Below, piece after piece: positions 33,923 through 42,732 of a stretch of DNA of 47,339 bases (position 1 is its first letter; every line of letters begins with the position of its first letter). Source of the stretch: Fidelibacterota bacterium UBA7300. Lineage in GTDB: Bacteria; Fidelibacterota; Marinisomatia; Marinisomatales; UBA2128. Made by a program: the position numbers and the translations under genes. Where the stretch lies: positions 1 through 47,339 of the forward strand of contig DKQU01000041.1 of NCBI GenBank assembly GCA_002471865.1, written 5' to 3'. The notes beneath the pieces are model-generated. The model worked only from the letters and a program-made list of their open reading frames with translations, did not search any database and had not been told where the DNA came from.

Positions 33923-34693
33923 ATGAAACATCTTCAACTATTAATAATACTATTCATCGGTATTTTTTCCTCTCAGCTTATTGGGCAGGATGATATAACT
34001 AAGCGAGTAGATGCTCTCGAAGCTCAGATTAATCAACTAAATAGCATCATCATCCCAGATGTTGAGAATGCTTTGAGTACAGTTGTTCGGGCAAAATCTC
34101 AATCTGATAGCGCTACGATTATGCTGATCAATAGAATTAATTCTATTCAAAATAAAATGAAAATCCTTGAAGATAAAGCTGCTTACTCAGATAGTACTAA
34201 TCTTGAGATATTGGAACAGTTAGTGATGATAGAGAACAAAATAGTCTCGTTAGCAAGAAGTTTTAATGAGCTTTATAGTATAAAGGCAACACCTGAAGCA
34301 TTTGAAACACCAAAACTAAGCTCTGATGAATTTAAAAAGCGTTATGTGGATGCTCTAAGTAGCTATCAAAATGGACGATATGAAGAAGCTATTCAGGGTT
34401 TTTCCACCTTGAATTTTAGTGAATCAGGCCACCCTTTAGCAGACAATAGTCAGTATTGGTTGGGTGAATGTTACTATTCCATGAAAAATTATAAACGAGC
34501 GATATTGGAATTTGAGAAGGTGATGCAGTTTTCTAAGTCGGATAAACAAGATGATTCAAAACTTAAACTTGGACTTTGTTTTCTGAAGATAGGTAACAAT
34601 CAACGAGCTCGAGCTGAATTCAAGGATTTGCTTGAATTATTCCCAAACAGTGAATATTCACAGCGTGCTCAGCAATACCTACACCAACTTTAG
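33923..34693 (+). CDS. CpoB/YbgF-like periplasmic protein (coiled coil plus TPR)
   Basis: The 256-residue protein begins at the ATG at 33923 with a signal peptide (KHLQLLIILFIGIFSSQLIGQ). It continues with a coiled-coil region (about 25-120, ITKRVDALEAQINQLNSII) and ends with three TPR-like units (about 140-256, YQNGRYEEAIQGFSTL, YYSMKNYKRAILEFEKV, GNNQRARAEFKDLLELFPN). This layout is that of YbgF/CpoB, which links Tol-Pal with wall synthesis in proteobacteria. No tol genes are near, and here it follows rodA, so a role with the elongasome or envelope constriction is inferred. An upstream TTG (33848) is a poorer start. Confidence 0.82.
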   Translation: MKHLQLLIILFIGIFSSQLIGQDDITKRVDALEAQINQLNSIIIPDVENALSTVVRAKSQSDSATIMLINRINSIQNKMKILEDKAAYSDSTNLEILEQLVMIENKIVSLARSFNELYSIKATPEAFETPKLSSDEFKKRYVDALSSYQNGRYEEAIQGFSTLNFSESGHPLADNSQYWLGECYYSMKNYKRAILEFEKVMQFSKSDKQDDSKLKLGLCFLKIGNNQRARAEFKDLLELFPNSEYSQRAQQYLHQL

Positions 34694-34728
34694 TTTTTGA
34701 ACTACTTTATTTTGAGGAGACATATTAA

Positions 34729-35568
34729 ATGCAGTTGAAAACTTATTTCCTAACATCAGAAATATCACCATTCTCTGAAACTGGTTTTCTCTCACTTTTC
34801 TCTAAGAATATACCCATTTATTTACAGGAAAAGGAACAGGATATAAGAATTACATCACCTAAATATGGTTATATCAGTGAGCGAAAGTATATCCTGAGAG
34901 AGGTAATCAGGCTTCGGGAGATAGAGTGTGAGATTGGTGATGAGATGATAAAATCTTCGGCTAAATCTGCATTTATTCCTAAAACTAGAGTTCAGGTTTA
35001 CTTTATGGAACATGCTGACTGGTTTCAGCCTTTGACTCCTCTTCTCTATAAATCCAGAAATGGTCGAATATTATCAGATAATGCTGAGAGATTTGGTTTT
35101 TTCAGTAAAATGGGTCTAGCCATGTTGACTGATCTTTTCTGGTGTCCCAACATAGTGATATGCAATAGTTGGCAAGCTGCGACTGTTCCACTTCTCAATA
35201 ATCAAATTTACTCTAAGGAAGAGTTCTATGATGGTATTCAGACCGTTCTACTGATACACAGCCTTGATGAGAATGCTGTCATTCCGTCTGATACGTATGA
35301 TACACTTGGAGTAAAACTTCCAGATAATATTAATGAAGATGAAGTTAATTCACTTGTAGTTGGTGCATTAGCAGCTGATCTAGTCATTGCTGTGGACAGT
35401 CCTGAAGCAGAGATTTCTAAACAATTAGCGGAACATCCTGCATTTAAACCGCATTATAGTGCAATTAAAGGAAAGGTAAAAAAACTTAAGGTTTCAGATG
35501 ATTCAACCACCTCGTTCCAATCTGCCGCAGGAGAGCTCGACGGTCTGCTCAGGAAACTCGCTTCCTGA
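34729..35568 (+). CDS. Starch/glycogen-synthase-like protein, N-terminal domain only
   Basis: The 279-residue protein matches the N-terminal Rossmann half of GT5 glycogen synthases: an N-terminal FLTSEISPFSETGFLS, RITSPKYGYISERK, VQVYFMEHADWFQP and PNIVICNSWQAATVPL. The whole C-terminal, nucleotide-sugar-binding half is absent. The substrate-binding motif KTGGL reads ETGFL (Glu17), so ADP-glucose use is unlikely. Very similar short proteins, annotated as glycogen/starch synthase, occur in Bacteroidota just before a secreted DUF4270 protein, as I recall; here too a lipoprotein follows. The ATG has a GAGGAG site. Its real role is unknown. Confidence 0.8.
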   Translation: MQLKTYFLTSEISPFSETGFLSLFSKNIPIYLQEKEQDIRITSPKYGYISERKYILREVIRLREIECEIGDEMIKSSAKSAFIPKTRVQVYFMEHADWFQPLTPLLYKSRNGRILSDNAERFGFFSKMGLAMLTDLFWCPNIVICNSWQAATVPLLNNQIYSKEEFYDGIQTVLLIHSLDENAVIPSDTYDTLGVKLPDNINEDEVNSLVVGALAADLVIAVDSPEAEISKQLAEHPAFKPHYSAIKGKVKKLKVSDDSTTSFQSAAGELDGLLRKLAS

Positions 35569-35595
35569 AAATCTCCTAACTGACATCTACACAAA

Positions 35596-36870
35596 GTGAG
35601 TAACTATCCTTTAAAATTCTTCTTGAAGTCATTAGTAACCTTCTTCAGCATTTCCTTTTCTGTAATTTTCCTGATGTCTTGTATCGAGAATTCATTTCCA
35701 ACTGATATAAGTGATTTACACCTTGATCTATTGGACACAGTAACTGTGGATATAGAATTATCACCTTATCAAACCCCGCCTGAGATTGGCTCTAATCGTT
35801 ATCTTTATGTAGGGAGTAATGGAGACTTCACTATTTCTCGTACAGTTCTTAAAGTTGGCAGCCTCACTGCAATTCAGGACTCAACTTTTGAGATGATAGA
35901 CAGTCGCATTGAATTGACTCTTGTTGACACTGTTTTGGACATTCAGCCGTCATTTATTCTCTCATATTTTGCCATGGATTCTACTATCGAATTCTCTGAA
36001 TCAGGAACCAACTTTGATAACGATGACTGGCTGGACGAAATTGTATTTGATGGACAATTTACTGCTGATTCCCTGTCTCTTGACACATCCGGTATCTACA
36101 CTGTTGAATTTCCAGTTGATACTTCTGTTGTGATGGAATGGGCAGATACTTCTGCAGATCCGCAACTCCTAGTACTGGAAGCACCGGCGTTGAACAGCGA
36201 AGTTCTGCAATTTTATTCCACTGAAAATGGCTCGCTTGAGCCAGCACTTATAATCTCCTATAGTGATTCTGTAACTGTGACAGTGACTATTGATTCAATG
36301 GAAGTGGACACATTGATTCTGGATACATTAGAATTGGTTTTGGAGATGAGTTCTGATGTTTCCATAGTTGAACCACCTTTGTTTGCCGGCGGTGGATTCG
36401 ATTCAACTCAAATCTACTTCAGTAATGGTGCTGGGATGAAAGCACTTATGAATGTGGACTTGGATTCACTAAATGTGCCTGAAGAAGCGGTAATACTGAA
36501 AGCAAAACTAGTTCTCTACAGCGATTCTACCAATTCCAATTGGGAAGAAGATGGGACATTTAATATGAAGATAGCCACTCTGGAAGACAGTATCGCAAAT
36601 GAGGATGATTTTATCTGGCCCGCATTTATTTCTGAGGATAGCCTCGGTACAGGGACACTGAAAGTAAGTTCTCTTGATTCTACCGACATGCTAGTTCACA
36701 GAATTGATAGATTGATTGAAACGATATTCCTCGGGGTTGAAGATAATCTCGGTTTTAAGTTAGAGACATCTTCAGCTCCATCGATTTTTAACATTGTAGC
36801 TTTTCATACTTCTGATAACCCGGATTCAGCATTACATCCAAGATTGGAGATTTATTACGGTGTTCCTTAA
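35596..36870 (+). CDS. Secreted lipoprotein, DUF4270/DNRLRE-like, function unknown
   Basis: The 424-residue protein starts at a GTG with no clear ribosome-binding site. It has a signal with lipobox (VIFLMSC, Cys29). The mature part is rich in Asp, Ser and Thr and in beta-strand-like stretches. Near the end come DNLGFKLETSS and the closing segment SALHPRLEIYYG, of the kind seen in DNRLRE and DUF4270 domains, and a second such unit (SLEPALIISYSDS) occurs near 210-220. Its position right after the starch-synthase-like gene copies a Bacteroidota arrangement. I infer a surface or periplasmic protein; no enzyme motif is visible. Confidence 0.7.
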   Translation: MSNYPLKFFLKSLVTFFSISFSVIFLMSCIENSFPTDISDLHLDLLDTVTVDIELSPYQTPPEIGSNRYLYVGSNGDFTISRTVLKVGSLTAIQDSTFEMIDSRIELTLVDTVLDIQPSFILSYFAMDSTIEFSESGTNFDNDDWLDEIVFDGQFTADSLSLDTSGIYTVEFPVDTSVVMEWADTSADPQLLVLEAPALNSEVLQFYSTENGSLEPALIISYSDSVTVTVTIDSMEVDTLILDTLELVLEMSSDVSIVEPPLFAGGGFDSTQIYFSNGAGMKALMNVDLDSLNVPEEAVILKAKLVLYSDSTNSNWEEDGTFNMKIATLEDSIANEDDFIWPAFISEDSLGTGTLKVSSLDSTDMLVHRIDRLIETIFLGVEDNLGFKLETSSAPSIFNIVAFHTSDNPDSALHPRLEIYYGVP

Positions 36871-38131
36871 GAAAAGCGTATTGACCGTGGGATTATTGAT
36901 GACTATGATATCAGCACAATCACCATATAATAGCGCTGGTATAGGTATGTTATCAGATTTTTCTGCAGCACCGGCTTTCGGTCTGGGGATGTCTGGTCTG
37001 ATGGGAGGATTCAACCACTCAGTCTCTACTCAAAACCCATCAACATGGCCTGAGTTGAATTTTAGCAAATTAACAGTGCATTATGTGGGCGGAGAGATTC
37101 AAAACCAAAGTTTTCGAACCAGTTTTGGAAGTCTTGGGGATGCTTCTTTTATTTTACCTATTAAGGGTGAGTACGCATTAGGATTAGGGCTCAAACCGTT
37201 TGCCAACAAAACTTACCTACTCACTGATACTTCTGTTCTGGACACAATCTTTGCAGGTGATACTCTGGCATTATCCACCGATTTATCCGGATCTGGTGGT
37301 ATTGGTTCATTTCGTACGGCAATAGCAAAAAGATTAAGTGATAGGTTAGCATTTGGAATTAGTACAGAGTTTCTTTTTGGTGTCTCTTCGGAATCAGCTA
37401 TAATATCAGGACTCTTTTCCGGTGATACTACGGTAGTTATAACACGTAATCACGAAATAAAGGGGACCTTTTTTTCTCTCTATTTAACTACTTCGCTTTT
37501 TGATACTCCAGCGAAATCTTCTCTGTATTTATCAATACGAGCACCTATTGGAACTCGAAGAATTATTGAACGTGCGGATCATGTTTTTATCGATAATGAT
37601 GGCGATCAAGAATATACTCCTTGGGATGATCCGCTTCCATATTATGTAAATAGTTCAGAAAACAATATTTCTTCTTTTTCACTTCCTGTTGATTTTTCAA
37701 TTGGTGTAATGTATCATCTTAGTGGTTCTACTTATTTTGCTGGTGAGTTTGTTAGCCGCAACTTTGATAAAAATGATCTGTTTCCAACCTCTTCAATAAA
37801 TTCAACAGTTGATTCCGGTCACCGTCTGGCTTTAGGGCTCCTTAAGGAGGGAACGACAGAAAGTAGATCTCTGCTGAGTCACCTCCATTACCGGATTGGA
37901 TTTTTCAATAGACAACATTACATTTCAAACAACGGAGAATCTGTCACTGAACAAGGTTTAGCTTTTGGAATTGGTATCCCTTTCGGCTTAACAAGAAATC
38001 AGATAGATATAGGTTATCAATTTGTTGAAAGATCTGGTTTTCTTTCTTCTGAACCTGAAATAGTAAATCAAATAACAATAGGTTTGACTCTCGGTGACGT
38101 GTGGTTGGCCAGTAGAAAACGGAGAAAATAA
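36860..38131 (+). CDS. Outer-membrane beta-barrel protein, FadL/OMPP1-like
   Basis: The 423-residue protein begins at a GTG overlapping the previous gene by 11 bases and has a signal peptide (about 1-19, ending ISAQ). The rest alternates short amphipathic strands. It opens with small residues and NPSTWPELNFSKL and ends with YQFVERSGFL...ITIGLTLGD. This is the pattern of FadL/PorV-like barrels, where an N-terminal region rich in Gly and Ser precedes an asparagine-proline turn. There is an aspartate-rich loop DNDGDQEYTPWDD near 251-264, a possible calcium site. Substrate is unknown. Confidence 0.65.
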   Translation: MFLKKSVLTVGLLMTMISAQSPYNSAGIGMLSDFSAAPAFGLGMSGLMGGFNHSVSTQNPSTWPELNFSKLTVHYVGGEIQNQSFRTSFGSLGDASFILPIKGEYALGLGLKPFANKTYLLTDTSVLDTIFAGDTLALSTDLSGSGGIGSFRTAIAKRLSDRLAFGISTEFLFGVSSESAIISGLFSGDTTVVITRNHEIKGTFFSLYLTTSLFDTPAKSSLYLSIRAPIGTRRIIERADHVFIDNDGDQEYTPWDDPLPYYVNSSENNISSFSLPVDFSIGVMYHLSGSTYFAGEFVSRNFDKNDLFPTSSINSTVDSGHRLALGLLKEGTTESRSLLSHLHYRIGFFNRQHYISNNGESVTEQGLAFGIGIPFGLTRNQIDIGYQFVERSGFLSSEPEIVNQITIGLTLGDVWLASRKRRK

Positions 38132-38136
38132 AAATA

Positions 38137-39420
38137 ATGAGAATTAGAAGTAGATATTTGTTACAAATTTTGGGTTATGGATTAATTATTTTGATATCAG
38201 CTTCATGTGTACCGCCTGAAGCCGAGGAAGAGTTTCCTGAGGATGAAGAATGGCTGGAAGAAAAAGATGACGAAAGATGTGATCAGTTATTAAGTAGTGC
38301 TGCAGAATACTACAAGAACAAAGATTGGAAATCTACTATTAGAGTTTACCGTATGTTGACTAATGAAGGTTGTGACCGCGGAAATGAAGAGCAAGTTTAT
38401 CAGTTTTGGGCTATTGCTCACGAACGTCAAGCACAGTTTGATAGTTCAGAAATAGTCTTACTCCAGGGTTTAAAGCATTTGACAGATAATTTAAATTTAT
38501 ATAATCGCCTAGCTTACGCCTACAAACGACTGGGAAAATCTGAAGACGAAGCCTATGTATATCAAGATATCTTGGATATTGAACCAGATAACAGTGAGAC
38601 ATTAAAAGAACTGGCTCGAGTTTACGGCGATATGGAACGATTTGAAGAGCAGGTTGAAGTGCTCAAGCAAATCTTGGAATTAGAGCCAACCAATAAAAGT
38701 GTTGAAGGTGATTTAGTCCTGGCTTACGAAAATTTAGGTCTTGATCCTCTGGATATTTACCGCACTCGATTTGCTCATAATCCTAATAACGTTTCTTATG
38801 GGATTGATTTAGCTGATCAACTAATGCAGTCAGACGAATTTGTAGAAGCGATTGATATTTTAGAGGATCTATCCCATCAGCGGAGCAGCAATGGAGCTGT
38901 CTCTAAGAAATTGATCTTTAAGAAGTTGGCTCAAGCCTACGTGGGAAACGACCAACTTTCGAAAGCATCTGAATCATATATTCGCCTATTTGAAGAAGAC
39001 TCGGGAGATTTCCGAACTGCTATTGAGATTGTCTCTCTCAATATTGATATTTCTGATTTCAAAACGGCACTTCTATGGATAGAGAAGGCGATAGAAATTG
39101 CACCTGAAAATGGGGAACCTTTGGGTTATAAAGGAAACGTCTATTATCAAGCAACACTAGATTGTCGTGAAGAGGAACCAAGTACTGATGATAAAATAGT
39201 TGCAAGTTTAGCTCAAAAATACTTTAAAATGAGTTTAGAGAAAGGATATCGTAAGTTTAGAAGAGATGTAAAATATTTAGATGAAAACGAAGATGATTTA
39301 CTCTTTGGTTTAGAGGATTGGTTTTTGTTGGAAGATCAAAGCGTTTCACTAAAACCTTCAGGAGATTGCTATAGTTGGGTGAAAGAAGCGCTCCCTAAAG
39401 ATCCCTCTTGGAAACAGTAG
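38137..39420 (+). CDS. TPR-repeat lipoprotein
   Basis: The 427-residue protein has a signal with lipobox (LISASC, Cys24), an acidic spacer (EEEFPEDEEWLEEKDDER), and then several tetratricopeptide units. Examples are AAEYYKNKDWKSTIRVYRML, YAYKRLGKSEDEAYVYQDIL and YGDMERFEEQVEVLKQIL, with a last one around 330-375. TPR lipoproteins in this setting usually scaffold envelope complexes. It follows the barrel gene by 5 bases, so it likely acts with it. Function is not known. Confidence 0.8.
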   Translation: MRIRSRYLLQILGYGLIILISASCVPPEAEEEFPEDEEWLEEKDDERCDQLLSSAAEYYKNKDWKSTIRVYRMLTNEGCDRGNEEQVYQFWAIAHERQAQFDSSEIVLLQGLKHLTDNLNLYNRLAYAYKRLGKSEDEAYVYQDILDIEPDNSETLKELARVYGDMERFEEQVEVLKQILELEPTNKSVEGDLVLAYENLGLDPLDIYRTRFAHNPNNVSYGIDLADQLMQSDEFVEAIDILEDLSHQRSSNGAVSKKLIFKKLAQAYVGNDQLSKASESYIRLFEEDSGDFRTAIEIVSLNIDISDFKTALLWIEKAIEIAPENGEPLGYKGNVYYQATLDCREEEPSTDDKIVASLAQKYFKMSLEKGYRKFRRDVKYLDENEDDLLFGLEDWFLLEDQSVSLKPSGDCYSWVKEALPKDPSWKQ

Positions 39421-39435
39421 TTTTATTAGAAAAGG

Positions 39436-39451
39436 ATACAGTGTACTGTAT
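39436..39451. promoter_or_regulatory. 16-base palindrome upstream of glyA
   Basis: ATACAGT and ACTGTAT (39436-39442 and 39445-39451) are exact inverted arms around GT, 13 bases before the glyA ATG in the short gap after the TPR gene. The size suits a dimeric repressor operator or a small RNA hairpin. No regulator is identified. Confidence 0.4.
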
Positions 39452-39464
39452 TATTTAATGTTAA

Positions 39465-40784
39465 ATGACTGAAGCTTCAATTAGAGTACTATCCCTTCCA
39501 GATGTAGACCCAGACGTCTATACCTCAATTCAAAATGAGACACTCCGTCAAGGAAATACTCTTGAGCTGATTGCCTCCGAGAATTTCGTCAGTAAAGCTG
39601 TGCTGGAGGCAGCGGGTGGTGTTATGACAAACAAATATGCTGAGGGGTACCCAGGCCGACGATACTATGGAGGCTGTGACTGGGTGGATGTTGCAGAAGA
39701 TCTAGCCCGAGACAGAGCCAAAGAGCTTTTTGGATGTGATTATGCTAATGTACAGCCCCACTCCGGATCACAAGCGAACATGGCAGTTTACTTTACATTT
39801 TTGCAGCCAGGAGATACTCTCATGGGATTGGATCTTGCTCATGGCGGGCATCTTACTCACGGCTCCCCGGTAAATTTTTCAGGTAAGCTTTTCAATATTG
39901 TATCTTATCAGGTTGATAAGAAGTCTGGACGAGTCGATTTTGATGAAGTGTTGAGGCTCGCCAAAGAGTCCAATCCGAAGCTCATCGTCTGCGGCGGGAG
40001 TGCTTATCCTCGATTCATCGAATTCGAGCAGTTCAGGGAAGTAGCTGACGAAGTAGGAGCATATTTGATGAGTGATATTGCCCATCCTGCAGGGTTGGTT
40101 GCAGCAGGGATTCATCCTAGTCCGATGGAATTTTGCGATGTGGTGACGTCCACGACACACAAAACTCTTCGCGGACCTCGGGGCGGTTTGATTCTCATGG
40201 GGAAGGATTGGGAAAATCCATGGGGTGTGGTGGCTCCCAAATCCGGTCGGACGAAAATGGTCTCTGAATTACTCGATTCCACGGTCATGCCAGGCATTCA
40301 GGGCGGCCCGCTTATGCATGTCATAGCCGCTAAAGCTGTCGCCTTTGGTGAAGCATTGCAGCCGGAATTCAAGGAATATTGTCAGAAAGTTGTGGATAAT
40401 GCACAAGCAATGGCCGATGCTCTATTGGAACTCAACTATGACTTGGTGAGTGGTGGTACGGATACTCATGTGATCTTGGTCGATCTGACCAAACGAGAGA
40501 TTTCCGGAAAAGCTGCAGAAAACGCTCTCGAGAAAGCCGGTATCACTGTTAACAAAAATATGGTTCCGTTCGATCAAAAGAGCCCATTTGTGACCAGCGG
40601 GATTCGCGTCGGGACTCCAGCAGTAACGACTCGCGGTATGGGAATTGATGAGATGAAAGGAATTGCCAACATGATTGATAGAGTTATCTCCTCCCATGAG
40701 AATGATGAACTGATAACACAAGTAAAAGGCGAAGTAAGCGAACTCTGCTCCAGATTTCCTCTCTATACTGATTTGCTCGGTTGA
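39465..40784 (+). CDS. glyA: Serine hydroxymethyltransferase
   Basis: GlyA is a PLP enzyme that converts serine and tetrahydrofolate to glycine and methylene-THF. The 439-residue protein has NTLELIASENFVSKAVLEA, YAEGYPGRRYYGG, NVQPHSGSQAN, and the PLP lysine Lys233 in TSTTHKTLRGPRGG. The length is a little above the common 415-430. It is preceded by a short gap with a palindrome. One-carbon supply ties in loosely with the S-methyltransferases elsewhere in the window. Confidence 0.98.
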   Translation: MTEASIRVLSLPDVDPDVYTSIQNETLRQGNTLELIASENFVSKAVLEAAGGVMTNKYAEGYPGRRYYGGCDWVDVAEDLARDRAKELFGCDYANVQPHSGSQANMAVYFTFLQPGDTLMGLDLAHGGHLTHGSPVNFSGKLFNIVSYQVDKKSGRVDFDEVLRLAKESNPKLIVCGGSAYPRFIEFEQFREVADEVGAYLMSDIAHPAGLVAAGIHPSPMEFCDVVTSTTHKTLRGPRGGLILMGKDWENPWGVVAPKSGRTKMVSELLDSTVMPGIQGGPLMHVIAAKAVAFGEALQPEFKEYCQKVVDNAQAMADALLELNYDLVSGGTDTHVILVDLTKREISGKAAENALEKAGITVNKNMVPFDQKSPFVTSGIRVGTPAVTTRGMGIDEMKGIANMIDRVISSHENDELITQVKGEVSELCSRFPLYTDLLG

Positions 40785-40811
40785 TAATTATCAGGACATA
40801 GCGAGATCTTT

Positions 40812-41669
40812 TTGAAATCTAACAAAACTCTCCTCACTGCAACACTTTTATTGATTCTTTTCTTCTTTGGTTGTACTGCTCATCTGTTCAAGCACCATCC
40901 AAATCTAGCTGAACAACTCTTCGAGAAAAGGGTATCAAAATCCGAGAAGCAGGTTCGTAAGCATCCTCGAGACAGCGCTGCTAAGTTGGAAGCGTGTAAA
41001 AATTTGACTATGTACGGTCACGTTTTCGTCTTACGTGAATCCGAGATTATGGAAGAAGAAGATTTTACTCAAAGCCGAGAATTCCGGCTGGAGGCCAACA
41101 GTTTATTCCAGAATGCTTACAACTATGGTTTGGAGTCACTTGATATTTTGCACCCTAGTTTTCAGGAGTCATTCCATAAAGATTCCGGAGTTATGCTGGG
41201 GAAAGTAACTATTGAGCAAGTTGATTATCTTTATTGGACTGCGGCTGCACTTGGGAGTATGATCTCAACGGCAAAGGGTGACCCGTACGCAATTGCCGAT
41301 CTTCCTAAAGTGGGTATTCTCATCGATAGGGCCATGGAATTAAACGAGTCCTACGACAAAGGGAGTTTGCATGAGTTTATGATATCGTTCGTTCTCAGTC
41401 GTCCTGATTCACCTACTGATGCGATTGAAATTGCTAAAAATCATTTCGACAAAGCTGTTGTACTTTCAGGCGGGAATCGAGCATCAGCATTTGTAACTTA
41501 TGCAGAATCAATATGTACATTGGAGCAAGATCGATCGGAGTTTCTATCTATGCTCAATCGAGCCTTGGAGGTGGATGTTAACGCAGATCCTGATCTGAAA
41601 CTATCCAATATCGTTTCTCAGGAACGGGCTGCATGGTTAAAGGAGCGAGTAGATGACCTCTTTTTCTAA
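40812..41669 (+). CDS. TRAP transporter TatT component family lipoprotein
   Basis: The 285-residue protein starts at a TTG and has a lipoprotein signal (LFFFGC, Cys21). The body is helical and of TatT type: VDYLYWTAAALGSMIS, ADLPKVGILIDRAMELNESY, GSLHEFMISFVLSRP and AIEIAKNHFDKAVVL. TatT (T component) proteins form trimers that dock TRAP substrate-binding proteins; the Treponema Tp0956/Tp0957 pair is the known model. It precedes the DctP gene and overlaps it by 17 bases. The start codon has no strong ribosome-binding site. Confidence 0.88.
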   Translation: MKSNKTLLTATLLLILFFFGCTAHLFKHHPNLAEQLFEKRVSKSEKQVRKHPRDSAAKLEACKNLTMYGHVFVLRESEIMEEEDFTQSREFRLEANSLFQNAYNYGLESLDILHPSFQESFHKDSGVMLGKVTIEQVDYLYWTAAALGSMISTAKGDPYAIADLPKVGILIDRAMELNESYDKGSLHEFMISFVLSRPDSPTDAIEIAKNHFDKAVVLSGGNRASAFVTYAESICTLEQDRSEFLSMLNRALEVDVNADPDLKLSNIVSQERAAWLKERVDDLFF

Positions 41670-42666
41670 CATGTCTTTTTTTCGGAAAGCAGTAATCATA
41701 TCTATCTTGGTTTTGGCTCCCGTTTTTATTCAGGCTCGTGTGGTTATTAAGATGGCTACACTGGCACCTAATGGTTCGCCTTGGCACGAGCTTTTGCTGG
41801 AAATGAGTCAGCGCTGGAAGAAGGCGACACGAGGAGAAGTGATAATAAAGATATATGCCGGCGGAGTGGCGGGAGAAGAGCGGGATGTGGTACGGAAAAT
41901 GCGGATTGATCAACTGCAGGCTGCAGCGGTAACTGTCGAAGGTCTAACAGAAATCAGTCAGGACATGAACGTATTTTATATCCCCATGCTGGCTAAGACT
42001 TCGGAAGAACTCACGTTTATTAGAAACAACTTAACACCTGACCTAAAAAGTGATTTAAGCAGAAAAGGGTTCAAGCTTCTCGCTTGGGCTGATGTGGGGT
42101 GGGCATATTGGTTTACGAACAAAAAAGTAACTACTCCTACTCAAATGAGAAAATTAAAGTTGTTTACCTGGGCAGGAGATTATCGTTTTGTAGATCTATA
42201 TAAACAATTTGGTTTTCATCCGGTTCCTATGTCAACTGCAGATATGTTAACTTCTTTACAAACTAAAATAATAGATGGGTTTGCTACAACGCCAATGTTT
42301 GCACTCTCTTTCCAATGGTTTGCTTTGGCGCCAAACATGCTAAACATGAAATGGGGTCCTATCATCGGAGGTGTGGTAATCACCAAGGAAACTTGGAACA
42401 AAATTCCTGAAAAGTATCATCATGAGCTAGAGTCTATTTCTGCAGATATCGAGAAAAAAGCTGCTGAATTCGTGGTGATGACTGAGAAGGCTTTGGATGT
42501 TATGAAAGATAACAATCTCACTGTTCACGAACTGTCCGTTACAGAGATGAAAAAGTGGGAAGATCAAATGTTGGATGCTTATCCATATGTAAGAGGTTCA
42601 ATTGTACCGGATGCGATATTTGATAAAGCAATTGAATTGAAAAGCGAGTACCGAAATAGGAATTAA
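41653..42666 (+). CDS. TRAP transporter substrate-binding protein, DctP family
   Basis: The 337-residue periplasmic solute receptor has a signal peptide (about residues 1-28) and the DctP domain: IKMATLAPNGSPWHELLLEM, IKIYAGGVAGEERDVVRKM, LLAWADVGWAYWFTNKKVTT and KTWNK-type text. I chose the ATG at 41653 because GGAG lies 7 bases before it, although an ATG at 41671 is possible. Ligands of this class are carboxylates or other small organic acids. The usual arginine that grips the carboxylate (after PxQMR) appears in TQMRKLKLFT. Confidence 0.92.
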   Translation: MTSFSNMSFFRKAVIISILVLAPVFIQARVVIKMATLAPNGSPWHELLLEMSQRWKKATRGEVIIKIYAGGVAGEERDVVRKMRIDQLQAAAVTVEGLTEISQDMNVFYIPMLAKTSEELTFIRNNLTPDLKSDLSRKGFKLLAWADVGWAYWFTNKKVTTPTQMRKLKLFTWAGDYRFVDLYKQFGFHPVPMSTADMLTSLQTKIIDGFATTPMFALSFQWFALAPNMLNMKWGPIIGGVVITKETWNKIPEKYHHELESISADIEKKAAEFVVMTEKALDVMKDNNLTVHELSVTEMKKWEDQMLDAYPYVRGSIVPDAIFDKAIELKSEYRNRN

Positions 42667-42732
42667 GAATATAATACAAGATACATTTAGTCAATCAATA
42701 GATTGTATAGATATAATTAATCTTCTAGGCTT

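Noticed and set aside
39436..39451. LexA/SOS box before glyA
   Set aside because: The arms do not match CTG-N10-CAG, and glyA is not an SOS gene.
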